The notes beneath the pieces were generated by a model. That model did no database searches, was not told the origin of the DNA, and saw only the letters and a program-made list of their open reading frames with translations. The position numbers were made by a program, and so were the translations under genes. DNA of 64,000 nucleotides from Trichoplax sp. H2 (taxonomy: Eukaryota; Placozoa; Uniplacotomia; Trichoplacea): the NCBI GenBank assembly GCA_003344405.1, contig NOWV01000131.1:124001-188000 (forward strand). Reading direction: 5' to 3'. Shown here one piece after another: positions 14,601 through 30,451 of the stretch (position 1 is the stretch's first letter; every line of letters starts with the position of its first letter).

Positions 14601-14850
14601 ATTATTTATGTACTGGTATATTTCTTATTTTAGAGATGTCAGAGTAACTGCTATAAAAATTTTATTTCTAGCTTGAATAATAGTAGTATAATAGTAAATT
14701 AATTTTTTACCTAATCTTATACAGTTTGTAAGAGAAAAGATAGTAGAAATGCCTGATTACGAATATGAAGAATGGTTACGATCCATTTTACCTATGAAAA
14801 AGCCCAGAGCTGAATCTGATCCAACAAGTACGAACAAAAGTGACTCGTAG
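5604..14850 (+). CDS. Triple PH + Btk-zinc-finger protein with unassigned N- and C-terminal regions (28 exons)
   Basis: I joined 28 exons whose phases all agree into 1247 codons plus stop. Residues 1-386 (exons to 8138) are basic and Ser/Asp-rich and include WLLEATALELGY. Residues 387-840 hold three PH domains, each beginning with (E/K)GW(L/V)(V/T)KRSR and having a (D/E)(D/E)W in the last helix. Each is followed by a Btk-type zinc motif (H-P-G, then CC, then C). Residues 841-1011 are Ser/Arg-rich with RRxS sites; 1012-1247 are helical and charged. PH domains bind phosphoinositides or proteins and the Btk motif packs on the PH fold, so a membrane-signalling scaffold role is inferred. The flanking parts faintly recall CCDC60 (DUF4698), from memory and unverified. 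The start ATG has an in-frame TGA nine bases upstream, next to an acceptor-like AG, suggesting a 5' UTR intron. Two genes are possible (an ATG lies at 8316), but the 8138/8310 junction is phase 0 and in frame. Confidence 0.8.
8310..9545 (+). repeat. PH-Btk module 1 (four exons)
   Basis: Exons 8310-8480, 8627-8719, 9215-9296 and 9414-9545 encode residues 387-545. The PH domain runs from EGWLVKRSRNRN to HREDWLNAIR, and the Btk motif is in KFHPGALTKGERWSCC with the last Cys in AEGC. Internal intron phases are 0, 0 and 1; the entering intron is phase 0, unlike modules 2 and 3. Confidence 0.85.
9716..10687 (+). repeat. PH-Btk module 2 (four exons)
   Basis: Exons 9716-9852, 10045-10140, 10323-10404 and 10559-10687 encode residues about 546-693. 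The PH domain runs from EGWLTKRSRNRK to RDEWVLALRQ, and the Btk motif from YHPGAYTDKWSCC to NGC. Phase-1 introns flank it on both sides, with internal phases 0, 0, 1 exactly as in module 3. Confidence 0.87.
10982..12449 (+). repeat. PH-Btk module 3 (four exons)
   Basis: Exons 10982-11121, 11285-11371, 11698-11779 and 12318-12449 encode residues about 694-840. The PH domain runs from KGWVVKRSRGRG to REDWIVALRF, and the Btk motif from FHPGGFTRSKWTCC to EDGC. Phase-1 introns flank it, and it exits into the Ser-rich exon through the acceptor at 12648-12649, the only nearby acceptor that keeps frame. Confidence 0.87.
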
Positions 14851-16639
14851 AAATGACTTCGTAAATTTTCACCGATCAAAGGAAAAACCTATATCAACAT
14901 CATATTCATATTATTTCATATCGTAAGGATTATTGATGTAAATGATAGTGTAACATCATACCCCGTTAATAGATGAAGATGTATACTTGTATATTAAACG
15001 CTATATCTACTGCGCATCAATTCTAAAATTGGTTATTAGAGACGACATTGATCTTCCTGATTTCATTTAGGAATAACAGTTCGTATTAATATACAGATAT
15101 GATTATATATTGATGATCTTCTTCAGGCCAATTTTTATTTATATCTCACTCTAAAGTTCATAATTTATTTAAGATACAAGTCGAATAATATTCAAATACT
15201 CCTCTTAATCTTACGTAATTGATTGTATTCGTTGAAAATGTTTACTAAGGATAATTTTTTATATCACTTTTATACGAGATTAATGCATATTAACCATGTT
15301 CATATTACAATAATTGAGTTAAGAATAGGAAAATTGTCATTTTTAAATAATAACCTGTCATGAACTTTGCTCACCGTACGTGTCTTAAAACTGACAGTAT
15401 CCGGCCATTATTGTCATGACGCTGGGATATCAAAGATAATCATATTGCATTAATCTGATTCATATTTTATGTATATATATGAGCATAATTTTTTTATTCT
15501 ATTGATCTATGGTATCAATAATCCATTATATTTGCATTTTATGTAAAAAATTTTCATCAAATATTAGCACAATCATACAAGTAATTTATAATATCTAAAA
15601 TTATTTTAAAGACAAATTTTGAAGCTATTCAAATACAAATAAAAAGGACGCATTTAAGAAGTATATTTACTCAATTGATTCAGTTACTTAAAAATTGATT
15701 TTAAACCCTGGGGTTAAATAGTTCACAATCGATAGTAAACTCGATACATTACAATTATCGTACACGATATGAGAATAGTCGCTGATAGACGATTATAAGA
15801 TTTAGAGAGATTATCTGTCCTGAATACCTGAAAAGCGATTTTACGAATAATGATAAATTAATGATTGCGTATCGTTTCAATTTATAATATTACTTTCTAA
15901 ATTCGTGCCTCATGCTCTAAGAGATACCGTAGCTATTTGGATATCAGCAATGAGAAGGACTAATGAAAATTTAACTGTAAATTAATGATAATACTTTCCA
16001 GATCCTTAATCAATGCTAAAGACAGTACCTTACCTAATTTACGTACGATATTTACTTACATGAAAGATTACTAATAGAGTACCAGCTTACTAGATTCATA
16101 TCATAAAATGTAGCAGAGTTAAGGATTACCGACAGATACCCTAAACATAATCAAATCTATGGATTAAGGTGATTATTACTGTTAAACACCTTTGATGATA
16201 TAATTACGAAAGAATTTCGCTAAACCTACTCTATAAACGTTTTAGTATACTGTATATATTTAGATAAAAATCATGTTTATTTTAAGTTTGATCTTATTGA
16301 TGAGCTTCTAAACCATAAAACGTAGATAGTATCTTACGAAAATATTGGCTTGACCTTAAAAACACATAAGTATCAGTAGATTAAGTGTAATTCGTACACG
16401 TATATACAACACCCGGTAGCAAAAACAGAATAAATTGCCGGAGATCAAGTTTGATATTAAACTGTAATTTAGATAGATTTAATACTATAAATTTTCTGTA
16501 AGCCTATGATATAATCGATAACAGAATTTACTGTAGCTGATCATATACAGGAGATTGTTGAGGTACTTGATGTTAAAATGCTGTACTGTAAAATATAGAA
16601 AAAATTCGATAATAAGGACAACAGTCTGACATTGTAAAA
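14851..16639. other. Convergent intergenic region
   Basis: Tail-to-tail interval between the PH-Btk gene and UNC45. It is very AT-rich, has no open frame of note, no GTAC-palindrome cluster and no RNA gene that I can recognise. It should contain the 3' untranslated ends of both neighbours. Confidence 0.6.
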
Positions 16640-19600
16640 CTACTTATTTCGTTTTATCAATCCCAGTTCAACAGCTTTTAGTAAACCACGTTCAGCGTTG
16701 GCTACAATTTCTTTTTTATTTATATCAGTTTCTTGCGAAAGAACCATTAAAACTTCCAAGAGCTTGCTTTCTACAACCTAAACGACAAATTTACAGCATT
16801 TTACAATGCGAACATCGAACAATTTTTACTCATAAATCTGGTCATACTAACTTCGCTAGCTATTGCTTTGTTCGCTTCAATTAGGTTTGCAACAATGTAT
16901 ATTCCCCTGCAAAGAAAGATATTAAAGTGTATTGGTAAGAATGACTGGATAAAGCCAAGCTAGTTACTTCTACAAATACTAAAATTTGCAGCCTTACCTG
17001 TGCTGTAATTCTAATTTTTCAGAAAGTAATAGTTCTTGCATGATTTCTAGCCAAGGTTTGACCTAGATGAGTGTATGGGGGAAAATACGCTTAAAATTAT
17101 CAAAAATTTTATTCTAAAGACGCTAAATCAAGCTTATATTCATTAACATACCTGGATAATCTGCTTGCAAATATTTTCATTGGACGACAGGATTGCCAAT
17201 GTACCACTTGCAGCTCTAACGTGTACATATAAAGATTACGTTATCCATGAGAGTAATTTACTGTAGCAGATACAGACATAAGAAGCTAATAATGCAATAA
17301 ATGTCTATTCATTACAGTCATGTTTATAAGTTAACAGGCATAGCAAGATAATTTACTGTACCTAGCTAATTCAAAATCAGATTCGCCACTATACAAAGTC
17401 AGCAGCTTAACGCGATCTGTTTTATCGTTTAAGTATTTTTCTGCAGCCTATATGCGACATGCATAAGGAGTCATTAAGGGCTAAATCTTAAATCTAACGG
17501 TGGGAAAACGAATTTAAGTCGTTTGACAAGTAAATATACTTCTTCGCAATTGACTAGGTTACACATAGCCTCTGTAGCCGCTCTCTTTATAAGTTCGTGA
17601 TCGTCAAACATCAACTGTTCAATACTCGTAAATCCCTTTTCCGCCATAATTTTTCTCCTAAAGGAAACATACAAATACAACATCGTCGGTATCATACTTT
17701 TGCAGCATTTCTCTCAGCTATACCATTATATTTTACCATTTGCATTCATTAAAACCCATGCAAAAGTTTACGATTAAATCTTCAGGTTTATTCAATATCA
17801 AAATTATTAGATCTAAACTACGCAAACAGTATTACTGACGGCGGTAATTCTATACACAAGTGTTACCTAACAGTGTCATTGACTTGAGCTAGATTAGTCA
17901 AAGCCATTAAAGCTTCAAATTGTTGTATTCCCTTAAATATAAAAAATATGTAACGATCAGAAATATTTCATTGAATGAAAGGTAAGCTACATCAACAGTT
18001 AGATTACAGGATTAAACTTACAGAATCTGAAGAAAGTAATCCAATTAAAGGGCGGACAGTTTCTAATATCTAATTTATCAAATTTAGCCAGGGCATAAAC
18101 ATCATTAAAAGACGGAATTATTATACTATGCAATAAGTAAAAGAAATTACGAAAATTTTCCTTGTGAATACTAGCTAAATTAAAATGCTTGAAATTGATC
18201 AATGTTACTGACTCTTTGCCCAGAGAATGCTAATTCAGGATTAATTGAAATTCCTATCTTTGCGATCGCCTGAGTTGCCAATGACTTTCCTTTATCTGTG
18301 CCACTTAAAGCTAGTGAGCACAAAATCTGTTAAAAAGTATGCGAATACATGATCAACAGATGCCAAGATAATCTAAGGATATAAATTGATTTACCTTTGT
18401 CCCACCTTGCTGTACAATAACACCTCGGTGTTTAGGCTCAGTGGATAAGGCTAAAAATACTCTATTCCCGTAAATAGTAAAATGCATAAGTAATAATTTA
18501 GCTACAAATACAAGAGATTTAATAATTTGATCGATAGTATAAAAGAGACCTGTTTAAAACATTAATATTATACATATAATCTCTTACAATCACTAAAAGC
18601 GAATTGTAATGACATAGCGTTACTGTGTAACGACTAATTTCATTAGCTAACCTTGCCAGTTTTTCTTTACAGTTATCAGACTTTTCATCTAATCCCAGGT
18701 TGACTAAAGTCACTACGACATCGTTCTAACATAAGAAAAGTAGCACAGTAAATGAATACTTATGACAAGTACTTTGATAGCCAGTGAGGTTTTGCGCATG
18801 GCTTTTCTACCTTTATCATGGTTAGGATTCTTTTTTCGACATATTTTTCACTATCCTAAAATTAAATAGGAAAAGTAATTCATAAATAATTGTGTAATTG
18901 GATTAGGAAAAATTGACGACTCTACCATAAAACTATAATTACCTTTTCGTGAACTTTCGGAATTTTATATTGAGCAAATTTAGCAAGCTCTTCAAGTTCA
19001 AGATTTTTTTCCGGTTTATCATAACTATTGGTAACATTTACTAATGTTGAAGCAATTCCAAATGTTACTGCCATATCTTTAGTCTAGTTAGAAAGTATTT
19101 AAAATATCATAAACCACCATTAAATGAGGTGTCGTAATTGCTTGAACAAAGGACGTTATACAGTGAAATTGAATGTTTTATTACTCTATATACATTCAAA
19201 TTCATAATGATAAATTGGATAACCTTAGCCATATTGAATAGAATCTTTAAAGCTTCTGTATCGGAGACCAAAGCATCCTAAAACCGATATCAGATGACAA
19301 GTATTATTGCAAGTCCTATTGGAATAGCAACGTGATTTTTTGACTATTGATGTTACAGTACCTTAGCGTCAGCATCCAGAGTAATTAGGGCCAATGCTTC
19401 TATAGACCATTTCTTTAGATCCGAACTCCTTTCTCCCCCCACTAGATAACTAAGTTACAATAGGTTTATGAATGTAAAATTCACTTTTCGTCATAGCAAT
19501 CAGTTATTTGACTGACCTTCTAATAATAGAATACAATTCCAGTACGGATTCTTCCGGAAGCCAATCCTTTACTTCGCTGGCGTCAACAAGACCTATTTTA

Positions 19601-22600
19601 CATAAACCCTGTGGTAGTAAAGTAAATAAGATTTAGTGGAAGTAATATTTTATAACATATAATATCAACGTTCTTCTAACAGCATAGCAGATATTGGTTG
19701 AGGAACTAACCACTAGAGCCCGAATGCGTATTTTTCTGTTTTTCATCTCATAAAACACTTTCATCAACGGAAAGATCTAATCATTATAATAACATGATTT
19801 GTTACAGGTGAATGAATAATAAAGCAATATTTTATAAAGATTATCATACCTGCGATCTAATTTCCAGGCATTTATTCTTATCGGAACATATATGAGTGAA
19901 AACTTCGGTAGCGGCGCACTAAATAAGAGTCCCAATAAAATGATATGAGTGAACAATAATGTCCAGTATAAATGTAATTTTGACTTTAGCTATTGTCATG
20001 GCATGTAGTAAAAACGTCCGATATAATATAGCTTGATTAGAGAATTTTTATGCAGTAATGCATAAATAGATCTCATACAGTATTTTCATAAAGAAGTTAC
20101 GTAGTATTACTTTCGCAGCCAAGTCCTTCGACGCAATTAATTCAAACAATTTCTGAAGGATACTGTCTGTGTACGCAATTTCGATTCCAACCTCACTAAC
20201 TCCCTAGGATTATATTAATAATTTAGCCAGAATTATCCTAAAACTCTTGTTTTCATATAGATTCAACTACGTTGAATTAATTTTGTGCCTCTTACAACAA
20301 GGAGTGCAGATAGAGCGATGACCCCTCCAATATTCATATCAATATCGTTGCTATATTGCATATGCTCTCTAGTTGTTATAATTATATCGATAAAATCACA
20401 ACGTCATAATTCATAGAGGTCAATTGTTCTGTTAGAAATAATTGTAGTAATTTTCCTTACCTAATAAAAATTTCACATTGCCTTCGAAAAATTAAGCGGC
20501 TTTGGTCATTTCTATGAGAAAGTTTGTTTTAATAAATTGCTAATATTAAATATTACTTAGAATTGTGTCATTAGTTTGTCGACTTTGATTCGTAATATTA
20601 TTTAAGTTATCTGAATAATTCCAGTACTGTGACAATGAATTGATAACTCGTTTATTAATTTAATAAAATTTTTGGTTAGTTAATAGCAGAACTTGAGAAA
20701 TTAAAATTGTTTCTTCTTACCGGAGCGATTTATACAACTGGAATAAAGCTACTGATACATGCATTTGACATTCAGATGTTGTATTTTCATTTTGATCTTT
20801 GGAAGCACTAGTGTCAATCATAAAATATGGAGCAGAGTCTGCTGCGACTTTTAAGAGTTTGCTTAGTCCTAATAAAGATTTGAATTTTAAGAAATGCTAC
20901 TCAGTTTGCCATTAAATATAGGTTATACAAGCAATAATCCATGAAGCAGTAATTTATAAAATAATATGCATGCGCTACTTAATTTTTTGGAGGGGATAAA
21001 AAATCGAAAAGTCCCTATAATATGATACCTTTGCATTCGATGAACGTTTTCGTCATGCCAGCTTCGGGAATTGCATATACCACAACATTAATAGCAGCGC
21101 TTCTACCACTGATAGTAATGCTATAAAATGATAAAATATTTTGAGGTTAAAGTAATAGATTTCCTGAGTTGAATAGTTAATGCTTTTACCTTTGATTCGT
21201 CATTGCATGAATTAGCAAGTCAAGTAACTCATCAATGTCCACTTTGTTATCTTTTTTATAGAAGGATTAAGAATTCTTTTATATACACTTTCATGGATAA
21301 ATGTTATAATGAAATGATTACGAGTACAGTATTTGTGATAGTATAGTATACCTATTACAATAGCTTCATTGGGAATCTTTGCCGGATTGTCGTCGCAGCC
21401 GGTTAATGTAGTCAGAGCAGTTTGTAGGAATAAAGCGATTGATTGGCACAAATCTTCTTCTGGCTGCAAGAGTAATTGTTTTTATTATGAAATATAATAA
21501 ATATTTTTAATAAATTACTTGGTATAGTCCCATAATAGAGGCGATTGAGATTATTCGATCTAAAGGATTACATATACGAGTATCTAGACTCAAAAACTGA
21601 TGGTCTGGTAATCCCTACCGACGATAACATCGTGAGCAATCTTGATTTAGTCATTTCCTTGAGAGTAACAGACATCTACACCATCGATTGATTACAAAAG
21701 GAACGAATTAGCGTCGATAACATCAGATGGTATAAGAAATAATAGCATTGAAGCAAATTTACCCTATTTCGATGACCTTGACAAATGCGTATAAAAAGTT
21801 TAACAATGGAAGATTTTACTTCTTCTGTTTCGCTATCTAGTGATGATAGCAGTTTCCAAGTTGCTTCTATTAGAGGAAGAAACAAATTGTTAGTATAGAG
21901 TAGGAAAAACTTAATAGATTCGCCTGAATTTAGATATCATTTTACTGTAAGCTACAAAATGACTTTATAGATAGTTTATTGTAACCTTCTCGAAATATGA
22001 ATTCAGAACCAGCTGCTTCCTTGGCTACTACGCGTAAATTATTAAGAGCCTATTAGGAAAGTTAACTGTAAGTCAATAATTAATTCATTTTAAATAAAAC
22101 ATGATTTTAGAATTTGGTTCTTAAATTAAAATAATATCCTACCTTCATCTTTTGGTCATTGGTACTAGAAGAGTTCAGAACTACTGATAGCATTTGTTGT
22201 ACCTTCGTGCTGGTTTTACCTAAAGCTTGGGACTATGCATACAAGACCATAATTAGCTTTACGATCATTGAAACTATTCTAATGATCACTAAAATTGTTA
22301 TTTTTCTTAAAATTCTTTCAAACGGAGTTCTATGCTCTTGTAATAGCTTAAGAATAGCATTTTTAACGTAGATTTAATTTTGTGTTTATATCTATTCAAG
22401 GTGATAGCTAACTTTGTGAAGTTATCATGTAGTTTACGTGAATGATTTCAATCTGAATTCATCATGACATAGTATTACAATACAATCGGTCGAAAAAATA
22501 TGATGCAGTGGTAGAACTAGTTTATACTTACTTGTGAAGTCATTTGTATATTAAGTTGGCGTAGCATATCTATCACAGCTTGATTCTAATTTTAGTGGCA

Positions 22601-23711
22601 GTTTCAAACATTAATCTTTTAGTTGGATAGAAGAAATCAATGTATTCGCACGATACTGTGAAGAGCAACACGTTATTGATATGCTGTAATATGCTTTATC
22701 TGATAAACGAACTTTTGAGTCTAATTTGTTGAGCTTTCTTGCTTCTTGATACGCTTCCTTTAATTGACCTAATTTTTGGAAAGCTTGGCAACGACGGAAT
22801 AGAGCTTTTGTATCGCTAGGAGTAATGGCCAATGCTGCAATAGATATTAGTAGAATAGCGATGAAAGAATTTAATTTATACAAATTGTAGTGAGGTATGC
22901 AATATTATCGTTACCCTGAGATTATTACTTATTGGATTAAAAAAGACGTGATTGATAATAAATTATATGAAATTGACTCCTATTATCGAGATAGGGTTTA
23001 GCTATATTGGTGTAGTTTTTCAGTTCTAGAAACATCCGTGAGAGAGAGTAGAGGTTACGGTACTATACTACTGTATATATTTGTTAGGTGAAATTACTGG
23101 TAAGCATATCATTTTACTGTACTGTGACACACACACTTGATTATACTATAAATTTCTTTTAAGAAGTCCAAGTTGATCAAATCAAACCGGCTGATGTAAG
23201 TTTATTTATATTTCGGTAAACGGAATACTTACAGGCATTGCAATCCGTTATTGCATCTTGATATTGGTTCTAGAGTGTTATAGAAAGAACTGATTTTAAA
23301 ACCTTTCTTCTTGATTCATGATATAAATATATATAGATATAATATGCGGAAAAATTGATTTAAAATTCAATCTTATACAATGATACGTATAGCTTTTCAA
23401 TGTTGATCGTTTTATTATCGATCATTTATAAGTATTGCATACAAGTATTCTTTCACTATCGTATTCTATACAAAAATAGCTGATACTATCCATAGTGTAG
23501 GAGTGGAACTGACCAATTTTAAATAGCAAGCAGCACGATTTTTATAATAAATGCTTGCATCAGTCGACTGCTTGTGTTGGCATAGCGTTAAGGCTTTGGT
23601 ATAACATCGAGCAGCTGAGGTATAATCCTGTTGAGTAAAATATTGATTGCCTTTGTCTTTGGCTGTATGATCATCTGCAAAGTCGAAATCTTCTTCATTT
23701 CCCATATTCAT
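16640..23711 (-). CDS. UNC45: UNC45 myosin/Hsp90 co-chaperone
   Basis: UCS-family chaperone that binds Hsp90 through N-terminal TPRs and folds myosin heads through a C-terminal armadillo-like UCS domain; cytosolic. The start exon (23514-23711) encodes a TPR (KGNQYFTQQDYTSAARCYTKA, then YYKNRAACYLKL). The next exons give NQYQDAITDCNA (23233-23269) and SDTKALFRRCQAFQKLGQ, completing the three-TPR block in the expected order. Further exons encode short helical armadillo segments. Near 17,600, EQLMFDDHELIKRAATEAMCN matches the conserved UCS segment of the family. The last exon (16640-16777) encodes the C terminus ending KAVELGLIKRNK. I saw no broken exon but did not resolve every boundary. It is the only UNC45 in the window; vertebrates have two paralogues. 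It is transcribed divergently from LSM6. Confidence 0.9.
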
Positions 23712-24094
23712 ATAGCTACATTGAATAGCATACCAACATCAGTTTCATAAACAGTAGCAAATCACTCTTGGCCTCCTTTATTTTCTCGCTCGTCTTACCT
23801 CAGTGATTTCAACTTGTGCACTGCTTACAGGTTGTAAACGATGTTGGCCAACCCACTTCAAAACTAGCCTCGCCCTAGTCTAGCAAGATTTACTCGGGGC
23901 GAAAAAATGATCAAGAAGGAAAAGAAAGAGTTTTTGTTGGTTGACTTTCTATTTGCACTTTACGAATGATTGAGCAATGATCAAGTAGGTAGGAATGGCC
24001 AAGATTCAATTTTGAATTCATTGAAACGCAACCATGGAGATGGCTGCATTTATTGCAGAGCAAAGTGAGCTTTTACAATACGTTTTGCAAGAAG

Positions 24095-24145
24095 CACAGT
24101 ACAGTACTGTACAGTACTGTACAATATACTGTAGCACTGCACTGT
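24095..24145. repeat. GTAC-palindrome cluster
   Basis: Repeated CAGTACTGTA units read the same on both strands. The cluster directly abuts the left arm of the inverted repeat at 24145. Confidence 0.85.
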
Positions 24146-24653
24146 AATGGCCAATGAAAGTGCAATAAAGAAAATTGACCATGCACAAACCTAGTCTAAA
24201 AGCTGTTAAAACCTCAAAATTATAGCACTTCTTATTTCGTATCCACAGAAAGAAGTCTCCTATTTTTAAGCTTTATTCTCCTGCTTATACGATATATGAA
24301 GCTCTTTAACAGGCTACGGAGTGGGTTATTAAGCTGTTACAAATTTTTCAATTCGTCAGAGCACGCTCTTAAGTCGACTGATGATTTTTTCAACGGACGC
24401 CATCATTTTTTTTCGGTCGAATTCTGATGCTCACTCGAATGTTCTCTTTTTAAAATATTCATTTACGGCCAGTAAAGCTTAATTAGAAATAAAACATTTA
24501 AATATAGAAATTTTGGATTTTTTCTACGCATTTTAGGGAATTTTTAACCCTGTTTAAGTAACTCAAATTGAATTCTACATATTCAAAAATGAAGTTGATT
24601 TGACCGTAAAAATGGCCGTACAAAAGCCTTTATTGCACTTCCATTGGCCATTA
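24145..24653. repeat. 26-base inverted repeat with 457-base spacer
   Basis: The left arm at 24145-24170 and the right arm at 24628-24653 are reverse complements at 25 of 26 positions, with core TTGCACTT(T/C)CATTGGCCATTA. Each arm is flanked on its outer side by a GTAC-palindrome cluster, so the whole block is roughly symmetrical. It could be a foldback or MITE-like element; I see no target-site duplication and no ORF. Confidence 0.75.
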
Positions 24654-24678
24654 GTGAAAGTGGATAGTGCACTAAAAT

Positions 24679-24850
24679 GCAGTGCAGTACTGCACCGTAC
24701 TGTACTGTATAATGAGTGTACATGCTGTTACTGAGTATGCGTATTACTGTACGGCACTGTACAGTGTACAGTGTACAGTGTGCAGGTACGCTCTGGTGCA
24801 TTACACTCTGGTGCATTACAGTACAGTTCAGTCCTGACACAGTCCGATGA
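24679..24850. repeat. GTAC-palindrome cluster
   Basis: Mixed units of GTACTGTA and ACAGTGTACAGTG, including a directly repeated CTCTGGTGCATTACA pair near 24790-24820. It lies just outside the right arm of the inverted repeat. Confidence 0.8.
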
Positions 24851-25050
24851 CCGTGAAGTACTGTAGTAGTCAACCTGCACAATTTTGGGCAATGAACTCT
24901 TGAGCAGTTGCTCTCTCCTTCATAGGTTAGACATGATGTCGGTGACAGAAAAGTCTCAATCAATACTGTTGTATTGTCGCTCAAAATTGCAGTCATTTCA
25001 GACTGGCATGAATGTCATATTGCATGTGCGCTTCGCCTTGAAGATTGAGT

Positions 25051-25163
25051 GTGCACTGTACTGTACACTGTACACTCAGTATACTGTACTGTACTGTACA
25101 ATGCTACAGTACTATGTACTGTCCCAGCAAATTCCTTCGTGAGTTCGATGTACTGTACTGTAC
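25051..25163. repeat. GTAC-palindrome cluster
   Basis: Runs of TGTACTGTACACTGTACAC and related units, ending about 215 bases before the LSM6 start codon. Confidence 0.8.
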
Positions 25164-25378
25164 CTCCGTAAGCGCCATACTGCTGCAGTCTACGGTAATG
25201 AGAGATTGAGACTAGCAAGTCGAAATACACTACGGTTTGCGCGTACCTTCAGCTGGCTCATACTTGGAAGTACTTGGAAGTTGGAAACTCCATCGAGGCT
25301 AACATTTTAACTAAAACAGCGTTAATTTACTGCCAGCCATCGCCGATTATTTTGAAGGATAAAATAAAGGTCAAGAAA

Positions 25379-26609
25379 ATGAGTAAGAAACAGACACCAA
25401 GTGAATTTTTAAAGAATGTGATTGGCAGGCCAGTGGTCGTCAAGCTCAACTCCGGAGTAGATTACAGAGGTAATGAAGTAGAAATCATCCATTTAGGTCG
25501 AACTGTATGTAGCACATTAAGCGAGTACCAAGATACAAGATTGAGCAACCCAATCGATCGATTTTATAATCTTAATCGAGATTGACTACCTGTCTTTGGC
25601 TCTAAAAATTTGAAAGTAATAACAACAGTCGATACTCAGTCAATATACAATAGAAATGCATACTCTATCATAGTTGGATAGACTTGGTTTCATTACTTTG
25701 AACCCAAAAATCCTCCATGATTCCTATAGTATTCTACCTGATACACAGAATACCACGAAATTGAATATACGATTGTACATTGTACAATGCACAGTGTATG
25801 ATATCACGTAATTACTTTATACTAAGCCTTAGCTTTGCTAAATTTATTCACTGTCTGCCCTATCTCTAGTAGTAGTCATTCAATATGTTAAAAACTATTT
25901 TATCATGGATCGATTGGAAGACAGGCTGCTGCAAATGCCTATCAATGCAGTACTACCAGCTTTTGATGCTATTATCCATACTCTTAACGTGAAACTTGAT
26001 GGAATACGATTAGATATCAACTCATTCATAATTAATATTGCAATCAAACATTTTAGGGATTTTGACTTGCCTTGATGGTTACATGAATATCGCTTTGGAA
26101 CAAACCGAGGAATATATTAATGGACAAGTATGTGGTATTGGTAATCCTTTGTTGTTCAAATCACTCATTTCTTATACTGTATGAAACACATACAACGTGT
26201 CGTAATATTATATAAATAATATATAGAGTTAGTTTATACTTGCTTTTGGTTACTGGTTACCATGATAAGTACTCTAGGTGTTGTAAGACAACTGTATAAT
26301 CATTAAATTTCTGTATTTCATGGCGTACAGGCATTTCAACTTACAAATAGACTTTCCTAGTATCATGCTTACATGATGTGATAATGGTTTATGCTATCGT
26401 AAGCTGTTATTATTAACTTGTATTATTTTTCTTTTAGCTAAAAAACAAGTATGGTGATGCATTCATTAGAGGCAATAATGGTAAGCTAATCTCTACAAGT
26501 TATTCTTTTGCTAGGGTATAACGTAATGTAGTCATTGACTCATGACATAAACACTCTTTTCTGAATTTTTCTAGTTTTTTATATAAGCACACAGAAAAGA
26601 CGACTTTAA
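25379..26609 (+). CDS. LSM6: U6 snRNA-associated Sm-like protein LSM6
   Basis: Subunit of the heptameric LSM1-7 (mRNA decapping, cytoplasm) and LSM2-8 (U6 snRNA 3' end, nucleus) rings. Four exons, 25379-25469, 26057-26127, 26438-26480 and 26575-26609, join in phase to 79 codons, close to the 80 residues usual for the family. Sm1 contains IGRPVVVKLNSGVDYRG and CLDGYMNIALEQTEEYINGQ. Sm2 contains KNKYGDAFIRGNN, and the protein ends VFYISTQKRRL, all nearly identical to animal LSM6. The start is the ATG that opens MSKKQTPSEFL; the open frame extends upstream without support. It is divergent from UNC45 and convergent with PSMD14. Confidence 0.97.
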
Positions 26610-27440
26610 ACCTTCTAGAGACTTACCTTCCAGTGTTAGAAGGTGTTTGATCCAGGCAAAGATTGAATTTCCTTCTTAATGTTATATAGCATTTTATACA
26701 GTATATTATTTTGTAGCATAAATTCATCATTATGAAGATCCTATTTCCTTTTGAAAGTCGTTGTCGAAGTTCATTCTGAACTTGAAGTTGTACACTTGTC
26801 ATTATTATTCTTTGTGCCTGTAAACTGTCGGATCATTTTCCTAAATTGCTGTACTTAAATTAAAAACGTTTACATAAAGTACTAATTTAATGAATTATAC
26901 GATATTATTTGTGGTACTTGACATTGCGACGAATATTTATCGTATTAGATAAAATCTTGCCATAAAGGATTGATTTTCTGAAGCGTGAGTAGTATTATCC
27001 ATTTATTTACTGTTGCACGTACGTACAATTGCGTCAAATAATGCCTCTTTAGATAACGATTTTGACATTCAAGAACAAAGTCGTTAATGGCATACGTACA
27101 TTCCTGGACTATGTGTACTATAAAATTCATTCATTGCAAATGTCCTCAGTCGTAGTAGGACCAATTTTATTTATTACGATCAATATTGTATTAGCTCTCG
27201 TGCTGGGACACAGCAGATAACAGCCTTAGAAATAGAATATTACAAAGAACAGTATTTTTACTCGACAACCGAATGGCAATGTTTTATACTTAACTTCCCT
27301 AATAAACTAGGTACAGTTTTCACGCAAATAAAGTCAAATACAAGAATTAATCATTAGCAGAGTTGTATTTAAGAATCATACTTGAGTATAACATCTGCCA
27401 TTTGTTGCCGAAATTACAATATCAACTTGATAGGAAAACT
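26610..27440. other. Convergent intergenic region
   Basis: Tail-to-tail interval between LSM6 and PSMD14. It is AT-rich with no repeat cluster and no supportable ORF; the 61-codon open frame at 26945-27130 (-) resembles nothing I recognise. Confidence 0.6.
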
Positions 27441-30318
<2,878 letters not shown>

Positions 30319-30451
30319 GATTATGTTACAGTAAGAACGATTAATAAGGAAAGATTTGAGTGTAAGCTGGAAAAATGGTGATTGGAAAAGATTTTATGGG
30401 ATTTTAAACGAGCGCTTTCTCACTGATTTCTATTCTGTTGGAGATGGAGTA

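Larger units (their letters stand above)
23712..25378. promoter_or_regulatory. Head-to-head interval UNC45/LSM6 with palindromic repeats
   Basis: Shared 1.67 kb upstream region of two divergent genes. It holds three GTAC-palindrome clusters and a 26-base inverted repeat, listed separately. The long antiparallel open frames here (24583-24996, 24885-25142, 25015-25230) are products of the repeats. A promoter function is inferred from position only. Confidence 0.5.

Noticed and set aside
24583-25230. Long open frames on both strands (137, 85 and 71 codons)
   Set aside because: They are translations of GTAC-palindrome repeats (rich in Y, C, T, V and Q), overlap antiparallel, and have no splice or family support.
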